In this document: positions 34,330 to 45,185 of the stretch, piece by piece
Layout of the letters: each line of letters opens with the position of its first letter
Position numbering within the stretch: the first letter of the stretch is position 1
Source: Trifolium pratense
Lineage: Eukaryota > Streptophyta > Magnoliopsida > Fabales > Fabaceae
DNA: 64,000 nt
Direction: 5' to 3'
NCBI RefSeq assembly: GCF_020283565.1
Contig: NC_060059.1
Span: 10,051,501 to 10,115,500, forward strand
The notes under the pieces: generated by a model
What the model saw: the letters and a program-made list of their open reading frames with translations, nothing else
Databases searched by the model: none
Told to the model about the DNA's origin: nothing
Translations under genes and position numbers: made by a program

Positions 34330-34985
34330 ATGTGGTGATTTGAAGATTATCCAGAGTTTTTTAAGTTAAAACTCTTTAAGAAGAAGAAATTTGTTTAAAG
34401 ACTCTGATCATTGACTGAGAAAACTTTTGAAGATTATTGACTGAGATCTGAAACTGTGTGAAAACTGTATTGTTTTCGATTGGAGGAAATCTCAATCCCT
34501 AATATCCCCGTGTTTCTCTAGCATCTTTATTGTTGAAAAAAATGATCTGAAGATTATCCAGAGTTTTTTAAACTAAAACTTTTTAAGAAGAAGAAAAAAA
34601 CATTTCGAAAAATAATCCACAAATTTTCTTCTGCGCTCAAAATTTTTTAATCCACAAATTTTCTTCTGCATATTTTATTTTTTTGCCTTAAAAATAACAT
34701 CCGAAAAAACTCTTCATTTGCGGTAAAACGACTCTGCTTATATCTAACATCCGGAATTGGATTTCCTACTGTTACAGTAAGATGATGCAACAGATTAGAC
34801 CGTCTGATCTAAATTGTGTGGCTGCGATCATTTGAAACAATTTTAAAACTATATTATTTTAAACCGTCGAATCTATAATTATTAACTGAGATCTGAAACT
34901 GTCTAAAAACTATATTGTTTTCAATTGCAGGGAATCTCAATCCTTAATATCCCCGTGTTTCTCTAGCATCTTTATCCTTGAAAAA
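34330..34985. repeat. Local tandem duplication downstream of copy B
   Basis: GAAGATTATCCAGAGTTTTT through AATATCCCCGTGTTTCTC occurs twice (about 34340-34530 and 34550-34975); segment A has it once (22450-22640). The second unit contains a 250-bp insertion and is more diverged. Confidence 0.75.
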
Positions 34986-35799
34986 AAAATGTTAAAATAC
35001 CTCCATATTCAAAGGTATTTTTCAATTGATATTCAAAGGTATCCTTGAGTAAAAATACCTTTATTTCTCTAGCATCTTTATCCTTTTTATCCTTGAGTAA
35101 AATTGATATTTAAATAATCATTAGAAACTTTTAACATTTGAATATGTATACTAGCAACCATATATATTCTTGAATGTTAATTTGTTTCCAAATCAAAGAA
35201 AAGTTTGATAATTTTGAACAAATATATTGTCAAGTAAAATATATATATAAACTAGCAACTATATCTGTCATTTAAGATTACAAAGTTAAACTCTTAATTT
35301 GTGTCGTGGAAAATATATATATCCATAATTTATTTTTATGTATGAAATACTAATTATGTTTTTCTTTTCAAAGCAAGAGAAGTAATTAGTCTTAACAGGC
35401 TGCGCAAGTGGGAAATATCATCACATCACTAACAAGCTAAAGCTTGAAAAGAGCAAGCTGTAGTAGTGTAGTGTCACACACTATCAAAATGTACATATTT
35501 GACTTCAGCTATTAAATTTCGGAAAATATTATTTCCCAACTTGCTGGATTTCTGTTTTTTTCCCTTATTATATTGCACCCTCTAGTTGAATTTTTTCCAA
35601 CTCTTTGTTTTAGATTATTTACTGATTTTTTAGTCTAATATGTTGTTTTGTTTCTTATATTATGGTGGCTTAGTATATAATTTTGATTCTGCATCAAACT
35701 TTTTTTGGTTTGACAAATTGAAGGTCTTGTTTTATCCTATAAATAGGATCATATATGTAAATGTTTATATAACCAATTAAAATCATTAAAAAAGATGTT

Positions 35800-36737
35800 G
35801 ACTAACAGTTTTCGATAGTTTTATAAAGGCTAAATGAATACTAATTAACTTTTTTTCTTATTACCATAGAATCATAGAATATAATAAAGCAAAAGGAATT
35901 CTTTGACAAGTTTGTCATTTGTCACCTGATAAGAGTCGTTGATATTTTAAAATATAATTTGATCTTTTTTATTAAGAACACTTTGGAAAAAAATTTTGGT
36001 TATTTTTATAAGAATTTTTGACCAATTTTCAAATGTTTTAAATGTTTAATTTTACTTATACACTTATTTATTATGAGAGAGAATATTAAAAATAAGTAAG
36101 TTAGTTGAATTAAGAGTAATTAAATAAGGGCATAGATTGAATAAATTTAAATTTTTAAGAGTATTAAATGAAAATAACTATGTATAATGTGTTTCCTTGA
36201 TACGTGTAATTTTTTCAAAGTGTTCCTTATAAAAAGAATCAGAGATATAGTATTAGTGGTTATTGATTTTTAATTATTTTTATGTTTTATTTTTAATATT
36301 TAACTATTGGAGTATTTTTTTTTTTTTTTTTAGGAATTAACTATTGGAGTATTAAAAAATACTATTTGGAAATTGACTCTTCTGCACGCCATGTATTCAA
36401 TGTACGTGTATATTGTTTCAAGAAAAAAATTATTCCCTCCGATTTAATATAAGAGAAATTTGCTTTTTAAATTCATTGAATTTCCAATGTATTTGATCTA
36501 CATTTTTTTTAACAAGATATTTGGTCTATATTATAGGTTAAATATATTAAAAACTTAATGAATTTAAAAAATAAATTTTCTCTTTAAGTACTACGTCATG
36601 TAATACTACCACTCGAATGATTTGAATGTGCACGGGAATTTGAGATGTGTGTACAATACACTTTTCACCTGTTCCAACCTTCACACGATTGATTCAAGTA
36701 TATAAGAATTTGTCTCTCCATCTTCTCTTCTCTCTTA
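35800..36737. other. Intergenic with Stowaway relatives
   Basis: 35965-36245 is related to the interior of the Stowaway element at 54357-54652 (AACACTTTGG and CAAAGTGTTCCTTATAAAAAG ends) but its CTCCCTCC ends are lost. 36430-36600 is another half-degraded CCCTCC-ended MITE. No gene. Confidence 0.5.
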
Positions 36738-36884
36738 CCCCCTTTGGTCTTTAATATAAGATAAATTTTATTTTTTAGATTTATTGAGAATTTAATGTAT
36801 TTAATCTATATTATTGACTAAATACATTAAATTTGCAATAAATCTAAAAAACAAAATATCTTTTATATTAAGGAACGAAGGGAG
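36738..36884. mobile_element. Stowaway-like MITE
   Basis: 147 bp with CCCCCTTTGGTC.. and ..GGAACGAAGGGAG ends, TA on both sides, and internal arms (AATATAAGATAAATTTT and inverted partner) that fold back. Confidence 0.65.
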
Positions 36885-37038
36885 TATCGAAGGTTTGCAC
36901 TTTGCATTACCAAGATTGGTTTGCTCTAATTCATGCATATGTAAACATTGGAACATGCGATGCATCCCCTTTTATATATCCATCTTCTTCAAATTGTTAT
37001 TTGTCTCATTTTCATCAAGGGATTTTATTAAAAAAGAA

Positions 37039-37852
37039 GGCAAAATTACACAAGAGGTTATTTATCTTATTTATTTGTAACACTTTGATCATTTATCTTT
37101 TATTTGTAACATATGAGGAGTGTGTATGAACAAATCTCTCTCCAACTATTCAATTTCACTTTCAAATTTTTTCTCAAAATCGAATCAACACAGAGATCTG
37201 CTTCTGTATCAGCTTCCGTAACTTATGCACCATGGTTGAGATCTACAATCTGGAACAATTGATGAGAAGAAAAGGAAGAGGATGCTTTTGAATCGTGAAT
37301 CTGCGAGAGGGTCGCAAATAAAAATCGTGAATCTGGATGAAAAAAACTGTTGGAGAGCATTAAGGCTAAAGAAGAAGCGTGTATTGAAAATATAGCCGCT
37401 AATGCCGTTCTCAGAGCTCATACTATGGAATTAACAGATCGATTACGGTTTCTAAACTCAATCCTTGAGATTCCTGAAGAAGTCAATGGATTTTTTGTTG
37501 AGATTCCTTCCATATCAGCTTCTGCACCATTTGGTGATTTAGGGTTTTTGGTATTGGAAAAATTAGGAAAAGGGTTTGAATGAATGATGAACATGATAGA
37601 GATGATGAAATATGATCTTTATTTTCTCTCAAATAAAAAAAGATTTTCTTTATTTTTTTAATTAAAATATATTTTAGAAAATAAAATTATTTGATGTGGC
37701 AAGCCATGTCACTATTTTTAAAATAAAAAATTGGAAAAAGGATTGAAATGTTACAAATATATAAGATAAAAGACCTATATGTTACAAATAAAATATAAAG
37801 GAACAAAGTGTTATAAATAAATAAGATAAATAACATCTGATGTAATTTTGCC
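37039..37852. mobile_element. Mutator-type element carrying a bZIP fragment (Pack-MULE-like)
   Basis: 814 bp. The terminal inverted repeats begin GGCAAAATTACA and continue with TTATCTTATTTATTTGTAACACTTTG-type sequence on both ends. A perfect 9-bp duplication AAAAAAGAA flanks it (37030-37038 and 37853-37861). The family is that of the 331-bp MITE at 12062-12392. The extra interior of about 470 bp is derived from a bZIP transcription-factor gene, which is the defining trait of a Pack-MULE. No transposase. Confidence 0.85.
37200..37583 (+). pseudogene. Captured bZIP transcription-factor fragment
   Basis: A basic region reads KKRKRMLLNRESARGSQIK from 37267 (the bZIP signature N-x7-R is changed, with Gln where Arg is usual). 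After a frameshift, a zipper part reads ANAVLRAHTMELTDRLRFLN followed by SILEIPEEVNG (about 37400-37490), as in plant S-group bZIPs such as the bZIP11/44 type. The part between basic region and zipper is damaged. Upstream DLQSGTIDE resembles the segment before the basic region. No intact protein is possible, and the copy sits wholly inside the Mutator-type element. The donor gene should exist elsewhere in the genome. Confidence 0.75.
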
Positions 37853-38085
37853 AAAAAAGAATAATGTCAAGCTTCCACACAATACATGGCGGATTGAAAT
37901 TTACTTTTTTTTTATTTTTACAATATACACCATACAGCTTAAAAATCTTATTTTTCCATTTCCTATGTCAAATTTTAAAATTTTTTAGATATTAATTGTA
38001 AAATAAAATATTTTTAATTTAATTCACACAAAAATTTTCCCGTGCACATGTGCACACAATAGTAATAGCTTACTACTAAGTAGTA

Positions 38086-38211
38086 CTCCCGTCCTAAAAT
38101 ATAAAGGAAAATTGATCAAAGAAAATTAATGTATTTGATTAAGAATTTGGACTAACTAAATATATCAACTTTATTTAACCAATTTTTTCTTATATTTTGA
38201 GACGGATGGAG
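38086..38211. mobile_element. Stowaway-like MITE
   Basis: 126 bp, CTCCCGTCC.. and ..GACGGATGGAG ends with TA on each side and internal complementary arms (AAATATAAGGAAA / TTCTTATATTTT type). Confidence 0.65.
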
Positions 38212-38519
38212 TATGTTATTACTTTTAGCTGTATCTGGTGGTGTTTTTGTTTGTCAACCATAATAGTTGTCATCATCTATATTCTATAGGTCCCCACTAT
38301 ACAGCTATGTCTTGGAAACTTCTATCTAGTATCTACTGCCTAAATTTTTTTTTGTAAGATTCTACCAATTAATTGACTAATCTACCATACTACCATATTT
38401 TGATGCCAATTTCAATTACCAAATTTTGTATCCACATGAGTTTTTAATTTTATTTGAACTCTCTAACCTTTATTTTATTCCAATTGGGCCGTGTGGGCTT
38501 AAACAACACATAAATCACG

Positions 38520-38700
38520 GAAATTTTCTCATCTCACTACTCACTTTCCCGCCTACTCCCTTAACGCACAAAAAAATTCGGAAAATATGTTTCGAACTAT
38601 TTTTTTAGTGTAAAATTTACATTATAAAAAATTTGGAAAACGTTTTCCGAATTGCTAGGGGGGTAGCGGAGAAAGTGAGTGAGTGAGATGAGAAAATTTC
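38520..38700. mobile_element. Mutator-type MITE with TTCGGAAAACG core, second copy
   Basis: 181 bp, the same length and family as 13098-13278, with GAAATTTTCTCATCTCACT ends inverted at the right. Flanking 9-mers (TAAATCACG and TATTTAACG) match at six positions, so this copy is older. Confidence 0.65.
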
Positions 38701-38743
38701 TATTTAACGATGTTGAGCAACTGGGCCGTATTAATTAAGCAAT

Positions 38744-38995
38744 GATGTTTTTTCTTCCGACCCCCCGTGATTCTTTTATACCCTCAATATTCCAATTTTG
38801 CCCTTGCAAAAGAATTCGGTTTGCAGAAACCGAATTTTTGCTAGTGCAAATTGAGAGTAAATTTCGATTTTTAGAAACCGAGATTTTTTTCAAGGCAAAA
38901 AAAATCCAGTTTCTAGAAACTGAAGTTTTTTGCAAGGGCAAAATTGAAAGTTTAGGGGGTATAAAAAAACACGGGAGGTTGGAAGAGAAAACATC
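38744..38995. mobile_element. Mutator-type MITE, GATGTTTTTTC ends
   Basis: 252 bp, ends GATGTTTTTTCTTCCGACC and inverted GATGTTTTCTCTTCCAACC, flanked by TTAAGCAAT (38735-38743) and TTGAGCAAT (38996-39004). Interior arms contain repeated GAAACCGAA and TTTGCCCTTGCAA motifs. Non-coding, although its arms give open frames on both strands. Confidence 0.7.
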
Positions 38996-39302
38996 TTGAG
39001 CAATTGACTTTCAACGACGTGTCCAATTTTTTTGATTATCTATTCCTTTAAATTAAACTGATAAAATAAAATATATTATACAATACAAATTTAAAATTAC
39101 TAAAAATTAAAAAAAATGAATCTTCAAACAAATTTATAGCACCCACATTTATAACATACAAGAACATAATGCATACTAATATGAAGCGAAATTAAAGTGC
39201 TCAATGCTCAGAAAATTCATGTCGGAGGATATGTACATTGACAATAAAAGGAGAAGCCAAACCAACGTCTTAATTATAGTAGTGCATCTGAAAATTTACA
39301 TT

Positions 39303-39385
39303 TCTTTTTTGGTTTACAATGAATTGAGATCTAACCAGGATCTATAACATACGTACCCAAACCTCTCACCACTAGACCAAATCTA
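39303..39385 (-). mobile_element. Short SINE-like element
   Basis: Reverse-oriented relative of 7743-7822: TGGTCTAGTGGTGAGAGGTTT on the minus strand followed by a diverged box B and CATTGTAAA. Its tail lacks a long A run. Confidence 0.55.
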
Positions 39386-40574
39386 AATAACTTATATTTT
39401 ATATATACGAAATTATACTTTTAGACTTAGTCCGCCTATTTTTTATTTTTGTTTTTTTGGTAAGCAACTTAGTCCCCAAATGATTGATCGATTGGATTGC
39501 AGTACGAAGGGGTTTAAGAAGGAGGCGTTGGAGAGAAGTAGAAATGGTGGCCAACCAAGGCAGTGAAATCGAGACAATCAATCGGAAGAGGGTTTTGATT
39601 TCTTTCACCGCTGCTACATAAAAGTGAAGATGGTCATTAACTTATACGTCAAAATAACAATGTATGTCATCGTTGGAATTTTAAATACTAGTCCACAATG
39701 AACCTCTTATAGAGGTAGTCCTAATTAGAATTTTCTCGTACTATTAACTACATAATTTTTTTTTAACCAATCCAATATTTTTATTTTTTATTAAAATTAA
39801 TTAATTAAACAACTTCATCTACTGATTTTTACTTGCCATGGCAGCATCTAACGATTGTATTTTCTAACAAAGTTTAAAATAAGGACTACGAAACATGCAA
39901 ATTTTGAGATTGAAATGATCAATTTAAGAATTAGTCAAAAAAAAAGACCAATTTAAGAAGAATAAATAAATTAAAGAACCAATTCAAAAAATTGGTCCAA
40001 TTTAAATGATTACAAATGTAATTTTACTTAGCGATAAAAAAAATATTCATGTACAAGCAATAAAAAAATGTAATTTTTTATTGCTTGTACATGAATATAT
40101 TTTTTTTATTTACTTTTAGTAAAAAAAAAATGTAATTTTACTTAAAGAAAAATTATGATAATCCTCATTTGAAACTTTCTAATATTTGCTTGATCATTGG
40201 CCAAGTAAAATTACATTTGAAAACACAAATAAAATCTAATCATGTGAAGTTCTTAAAAATCGTAAATGGTTGGGACGTTAATGAAATTTGAGAAAGAAGT
40301 TTAGAATTTGATCCCCACTTCTCTAACAATATACTAACAACTATCATGTAAAAAAAATTATATAAATAAAAATTATTCACAATCAAACCGATTTATTATA
40401 TGTTGAAACTTGAAATGGTAGAAGACATTTATACAAACCGACTCAAACTATAATATAGTAAACTTGTAAAATAAATAAAGCTAGATAAAGATACACAATA
40501 TATTCCCATAAAACTGGATCCATCAAACCCAATCTTCAACAAGCTTAATTAAGAAAATACACTGATCTGATTAA
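39386..40574. other. Intergenic with a perfect hairpin
   Basis: No gene. The P450 copy C 3' flank (40400-40574) does not resemble those of copies A and B. A strong hairpin lies at 40043-40098, listed separately. Confidence 0.45.
40043..40098. repeat. Perfect 25-bp inverted repeat with 6-nt loop
   Basis: Arms 40043-40067 and 40074-40098 (starting ATATTCATGTACAAGC) are exact reverse complements around ATGTAA. Further partial pairing continues outward in A/T runs. Confidence 0.85.
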
Positions 40575-42146
40575 TTACTTAATGTTGTTTAGTGCAACGG
40601 GAATGGCTCTTAGAGGTTTGTCCAAGTTCATGTCCTTTGCTTCCATATTATTTTCAAGTTTCCAATCAAAGGAATTGATTAATGATCCCAACATCAAATG
40701 TAACATTCTAACAGCAAGTGGTGAGCCGGGACATATTCGTCTTCCACTACCAAACGGAGTAAGTTTAAAGTGTCGACCTTTGACATCGATTTCAGATCCT
40801 AAAAATCTTTCCGGTGAAAACAAATGAGCATCATCCCATATGTCTGTTCTACCAATAGCCCATTCATTGATCAGAACTTGTGCACCTTTTGGAATTGTGT
40901 AACCTGATATATCCACATCTACTCTTGCTTTTCGAGGAAGCAACATTGGAGCTGGAGGGTGTAAACGCAAACTCTCTTTTATCACTGCGTTTAAGTATGG
41001 AAGTCTGTCAATGTCGGATTCCTCAATTGGATTTCCTAATCCAATAGTTTCCTCAAGTTCCTTTTTTGCTTTTGACATAGCCTTTGGATCGTGTACTAAT
41101 TGAGTCATTGCCCTTTCTAATCCATATGCTGATGTCTCTGTTCCAGCCACAAGCAGATCCTATTAAAAGTACAATAGTCACATGTTAGGTCAAATATTTC
41201 AAGTAAAATATTGTGGAAAAAATAGCATACATAATATAGATAGGGAGAGAAAAATACATACAAGTAATAGATGTTTAATCTGTTTTTTGTCCATCTTTTG
41301 GCTATCTTCTTTGGAAATGTCCAACAATGAGTCTAACATGTCATTCTTTGATACATAATCTTCACTTTGTCTTAGCTTCATTCTTTGGTCAATTATGATA
41401 TCTAAGGCATGGAACACTTTTGCAACATATTTAGTAGTGTGCCTTTTAATGCCTTGTGGGTCAAGAATCTTCAATATAGGGAAATGATCAGCAATGTTTG
41501 GTGTTCCAACAGCACTCAATAAAGTGGAAACTATGTCCTTATATTCATCATCCAATGACTCAACAAAATCTTGAGACACAAAAGTATATGACAAAAAATT
41601 AATGCAAGCTTTAAAAGCAGCTCTTCCAATATCAACAGTTTCACCTTTTAAGCTGCTTTTATGCATATCATTAAGAAGATCTTTCAATTTCATACGTCTA
41701 AGTTCTTGACTTGCATCAAGAGTTTTGTTAGAGAATAAATTATTGTGACATATTTTTCTAAGGTGTTGCCAAAGTGGTGAAAATGGGAGAAAGACTAAGC
41801 TAAAATTGTTGTGATTATGAGTAGTTGTGTTATCAGGAACAGATCTATCAGTGAACAAAGAATCATTAGTATGAAGAATTTCTTTGGCCATATCTGATGA
41901 TGAAATAATCACAGTGGTCTCAGTGCATAATTTAATAAGCATAACAGGACCATAAAACTTAGCAAATTTAGCAAGTGTTTGTTGTGGCTTATAGTATAAT
42001 TCAAAAACATGTGACATAATAGTGAAAATGGAAGGTCCAGGTGGAAGTTTGTAGTTTGATTTTCTGCTTCTTGCATAAATTGAACCAAGAAAGCATGTGA
42101 CAATGCATGTCGCCAAAAGGATCATCGCACTCTTAACATAATCCAT
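40575..42146 (-). CDS. Cytochrome P450, CYP76-type, copy C (inverted)
   Basis: 489 residues on the minus strand; exons 42146-41262 and 41159-40575, with a 102-bp phase-0 intron. It has the membrane anchor, KLPPGP hinge, AGTETS I-helix (residues 300-305, Glu where A and B have Asp), ExxR E357/R360, PERF and haem-ligand C438. Exon 1 and the intron are closest to copy A; the intron is copy A's with about 37 bp removed between two GCTATT motifs. Around residues 335-356 exon 2 instead shares DIDRLPYLNAVI with copy B. The C-terminus is NNIK where A and B have NKVY. The 3' flank is unrelated to A and B. It is an apparently functional membrane-bound mono-oxygenase with unknown substrate. Confidence 0.95.
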
Positions 42147-42286
42147 ATATACCTGTAATCAATAGAGGAATGTTTAGTACAAGTACTTTTACAAATTAAG
42201 GCATCATTATTAATTAACATATAATTAAAGTCAGATGAAATATTGATGGGTCATGTTAACCGTGTATCTTAATATAGAAAATATGT

Positions 42287-42424
42287 CCCCGTGAGCTTAG
42301 CTCAATTGATAGGGACATCACACTATATGTGCAGGAGCGGAGGTTCAAACCCCGGACACTCTACTTATTTATCTTTAAGTGGAATTTCTAATCACTAGAT
42401 TAATTACTTGACCAAAAAAAAAAA
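42287..42424 (+). mobile_element. SINE inside the copy C leader intron
   Basis: tRNA-like box A (GCTTAGCTCAATTGATAGGG) and box B (GGTTCAAACCCCGG), then a CACTAGATTAATTACTTGACC block and an A11 tail ending 42424. It lies antisense to the P450. A related tail block occurs in the SINE at 12431-12563. Confidence 0.75.
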
Positions 42425-42486
42425 CTGTATTTAATAATTTAAGAAATTTAATGCTTAAAAAGTTAAATTACACAAGTTTCAAAAAA

Positions 42487-42600
42487 GCCAATGAGAACAA
42501 GCAACATAAGTAGATTTGCATGTGAATTAAAAGTTGGTTACAAGTTAGTTGTGGGTAGTACCACATATAAATCTACTTATGTGATTTATTATCATTGGTT
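42487..42600. mobile_element. Small MITE with AAGTAGATTT arms
   Basis: GCCAATGAGAACAAG..CATAAGTAGATTT pairs imperfectly with AAATCTACTTATG..TATCATTGGTT. About 114 bp, in the copy C 5'UTR intron. Target duplication not clear. Confidence 0.45.
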
Positions 42601-42830
42601 GATGGGTAAATACCCTCAAATTATGAAATGATAAATCAGAAAAAAAAAAAACATCAAAAAATTATTTCGACATTTATTTCTTTATGACATAGCATTCTCC
42701 AATATTGATTAAAGCTTAATCAGAAAGAATACCTAATTAAGGACTTACTACTTAAGTACTTCTCAAAAGCTTACAAAGATTTTATGACTTCTTGAAAGGA
42801 CTTCTTGCCACTTACTTTCTTGTTCACCCC

Positions 42831-42838
42831 AATTTATA
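42831..42838 (-). promoter_or_regulatory. TATA box of P450 copy C
   Basis: TATAAATT on the minus strand, followed by GGGGTGAACAAG and the GAAGTCCTT leader motif as in the other copies. Confidence 0.7.
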
Positions 42839-43226
42839 GGAGGGAATGGAGGTTTACGTGTCTACTTCAAAACAAATTAAAAAAAAAGCTAGAACTTTTA
42901 GGTAAAAATTTTGTTCATACAATATTATAAAAAAAAAATCAAATTTAAATGGCTCTTAGTTGGTGTTTTAAAAAAAGGGTTCTTAGTTGACTATAAATCT
43001 TATTATAATTATTAATTACTTTCGCGATTTTTTCTTATGACAAGTGTATTGGGAAGAAAGCATCAAACAAGCATCTTGGATTTAACACAAAATAAAAAAC
43101 AAGAAGAAGAAAGCATCATCTTGGCTTCTCCCTTCCAAACTTTAATTTGTTATTATACTGCAATAGCTAGTATGAACATGTCTTTTTTATTTTTATTTCT
43201 TTTAAAAGTAATTTAGTGGTTATAAT

Positions 43227-43390
43227 CGTCAAAGATACGTAAATAGGAAAAGAGAAAGAGACGGTTATGGTTTCAATATAATATCAATGCATTACGTTAC
43301 AAAAAGGTTACCTAGATAATATATAATAAAACTTAATGGACTCTAAACTAACAGGCCCAATAACATAAACTATTATTTTATTATCTAACA
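43227..43390 (-). mobile_element. Solo LTR, inverted second copy
   Basis: 164 bp, the same length as 29535-29698 and homologous along its length (TGTTAGATAATAAAATAATA start on the minus strand). Perfect 5-bp duplication ATAAT (43222-43226 and 43391-43395). The 3' terminal CA has mutated to CG. It lies about 400 bp upstream of the copy C promoter. Confidence 0.8.
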
Positions 43391-43419
43391 ATAATTTTAT
43401 TTATTTAAGATGAATAAGT

Positions 43420-43832
43420 GAATTCCTCGTATATTAAGTGATTTTCACATATATGAAGTCTTTTAGTTGTGTTCTTTTGTATTTGTGATTTCGTCGTCCG
43501 AGTGCGGCGTTGTGTTGGTCGTCATCTTGGTACGATGTTGGTTGATTTATCGTTTTCTTGCGGTGTTTGATTTATCATCTTCAATCAATTGCAGATTCAG
43601 TAAATGATTTGAGTATCAATGTTGCAGATCCAGAAACATGGACATTCCGTAACTTTAATTTTATCATGTTATTTGTAGACATTTTGTCGTTGTATGCTAT
43701 TAACTTGGATGTTGTGAGTTTGTTCGCCGATTCATCCTTTTTGTTTTAAGCGATGTTGAATTTGTACTTACATCTAATGTACTCTATCGATTATTGGAAT
43801 GAATAAAATATTGTTATTTTTTTTAAAAAAAA
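43420..43832 (+). mobile_element. LINE-like 3' end
   Basis: A less AT-rich stretch with no full-length frame ending in GAATGAATAAAATATTG, a T run and an A run at 43824-43832. This is the common look of a plant LINE 3' untranslated end. Its 5' limit is uncertain. Confidence 0.4.
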
Positions 43833-44764
43833 ATGAATAAGTGAATGTATATTCAAACCTCAATTTATACATATTATATGTAATGTTCCTACAAATTAAG
43901 TTATGCTCACGTAGATTAAAAACGAGTAAAAAAATAGATGTAGTTTTGCTTTCAAACTTTGATCGTTAACCGTTACTTGCAAATCAAGCGGTTAATTTAA
44001 GAAATGTGTCAACATATTTATTGTGTTATATCTCACCCTTATAAAAGGTTATGTTACCAAAGAAATGTAGGAAATAGATTCCCCCAATTAAAGGGATAGG
44101 AATTTACTGTTGTGAAAGTTTTTCACAGTAATCAATTACAACTATTCAACTTAGATCAGACGATTGAGATCAAATACACAGTTAAATAATCTGATTCAAT
44201 TGAAAGGATAGAGATCTATTAAGCCCAACAATGATACTTTGATATGATTGATAATTGATGAGTTAATACAAGGATATGTAAATATCATGATATGGTTGAT
44301 CAAAGATCAAATTATGTATCTCTCACTCGTATTAAGTATCAAATTCTCTACCAGACTGCCTTCGTACTACCCCCTCATCGCTGCACGTCTGCACTTCTCT
44401 TCTTTTTGCAATCTCGATGCATATCAACACAAACCAATCGTCTTATCTCGATGCATATCTGCAATTGATCAGTCATCTATAGTTTTCTCTTATTTTCTCA
44501 TATGTGATTTTCAATCCTTTTTCTTCTTGTTCTTCAAGGTGTGTGATTTAATGATTAATTTGAAAAGTGTTGTAAATGTCTTTGTCAAATATGTTGATGC
44601 CAATATTTGAAATTCTTGAATTTGTCAAAGCCATAGATTATTATCCAACAAATTTGTATGTGTTTTTTAGGAATTCAATTTTTTTTTATATTACTTATTA
44701 ATTAGGACTAAAAATCTAAAAAACGCCCCCTCCCCATAACATGCCACACTCCCACGTTTTCCAC
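43833..44764. other. Intergenic, no gene identified
   Basis: Mostly AT-rich. A pyrimidine-rich tract at 44340-44540 has a 120-codon open frame without any recognisable motif; a GATGCATATC motif occurs twice about 37 bp apart. I do not call a gene. Confidence 0.4.
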
Positions 44765-45185
44765 TCGGTAAATTTTGAGCAAGGGCCAAGGAATCGGCTT
44801 GAACCTCAATTTTGCATTCACCTTTGCCCCGCTAACTTCATACTTTCAAATATTCCCCATAATTCAGTCATGTATGCATCGGTATGTCCAAAAAACTTCA
44901 CAAATCCTCCGATCCATGGCCCATCCTCATCGCGCAGCACACCTCCGCAACCAGCTTGTCGCGTCTCTCTCTCTTTGCTGCATGAGCCTCGTGGGGTAGT
45001 TTACCAAGCAATGTGAACTTGTTCCTAGACACCATGATGCAGCTTACGATCTACATCAACACTCTCATCATAGGCTTTAACATAATCCAGCACCACATAC
45101 CACGTATCGGGCAAACAAAAAAGTGTTCATCACGAACTCTCTGATTGCGTCAATACCACAAGTAACACATGGTGGGCAACTATAA
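44765..45185 (-). pseudogene. LINE RNase H-like domain fragment
   Basis: The minus strand reads GCGGVLRDEDGPWIGGFVK and then DAYMTELWGIFESMKLAG from about 44955 to 44835, the start of the RNase H-like domain (RVT_3 type) at the C-terminus of plant LINE polyproteins, ending in a stop. Further upstream, in other frames, come RNQRVRDE and YVKAYDESVDVD (about 45150-45060), so frameshifts separate the parts. Non-functional. Confidence 0.7.

Larger units (their letters stand above)
26690..35800 (+). repeat. Segmental duplication, copy B
   Basis: Partner of 9260-23360 in the same orientation, carrying P450 copy B. Insertions particular to B are a LINE 3' tail (about 27800-28382), an unclassified repeat (28895-29215), a solo LTR (29535-29698), a PIF/Harbinger element (30042-30945), a fold-back MITE (31370-31649), and an internal duplication downstream of the P450 (34330-34985). 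Confidence 0.85.
42153..42748 (-). other. Probable 5'UTR intron of P450 copy C, enlarged by insertions
   Basis: Minus-strand donor GTAAGT at 42748-42743 and acceptor ATTACAG ending 42153, matching copies A and B. At about 596 bp it is over four times longer than in A or B because it carries a SINE and a small MITE. Inferred from splice signals. Confidence 0.55.

Noticed and set aside
42287..42365. Possible tRNA gene (box A and GGTTCAAACCC)
   Set aside because: No acceptor stem or complete cloverleaf, and it continues into a tail with an A run: a SINE. The same applies to 12431-12563 and 7743-7822.
44248..44610. 120-codon plus-strand frame
   Set aside because: No recognisable domain or splice context; low-complexity hydrophobic end; better regarded as chance.
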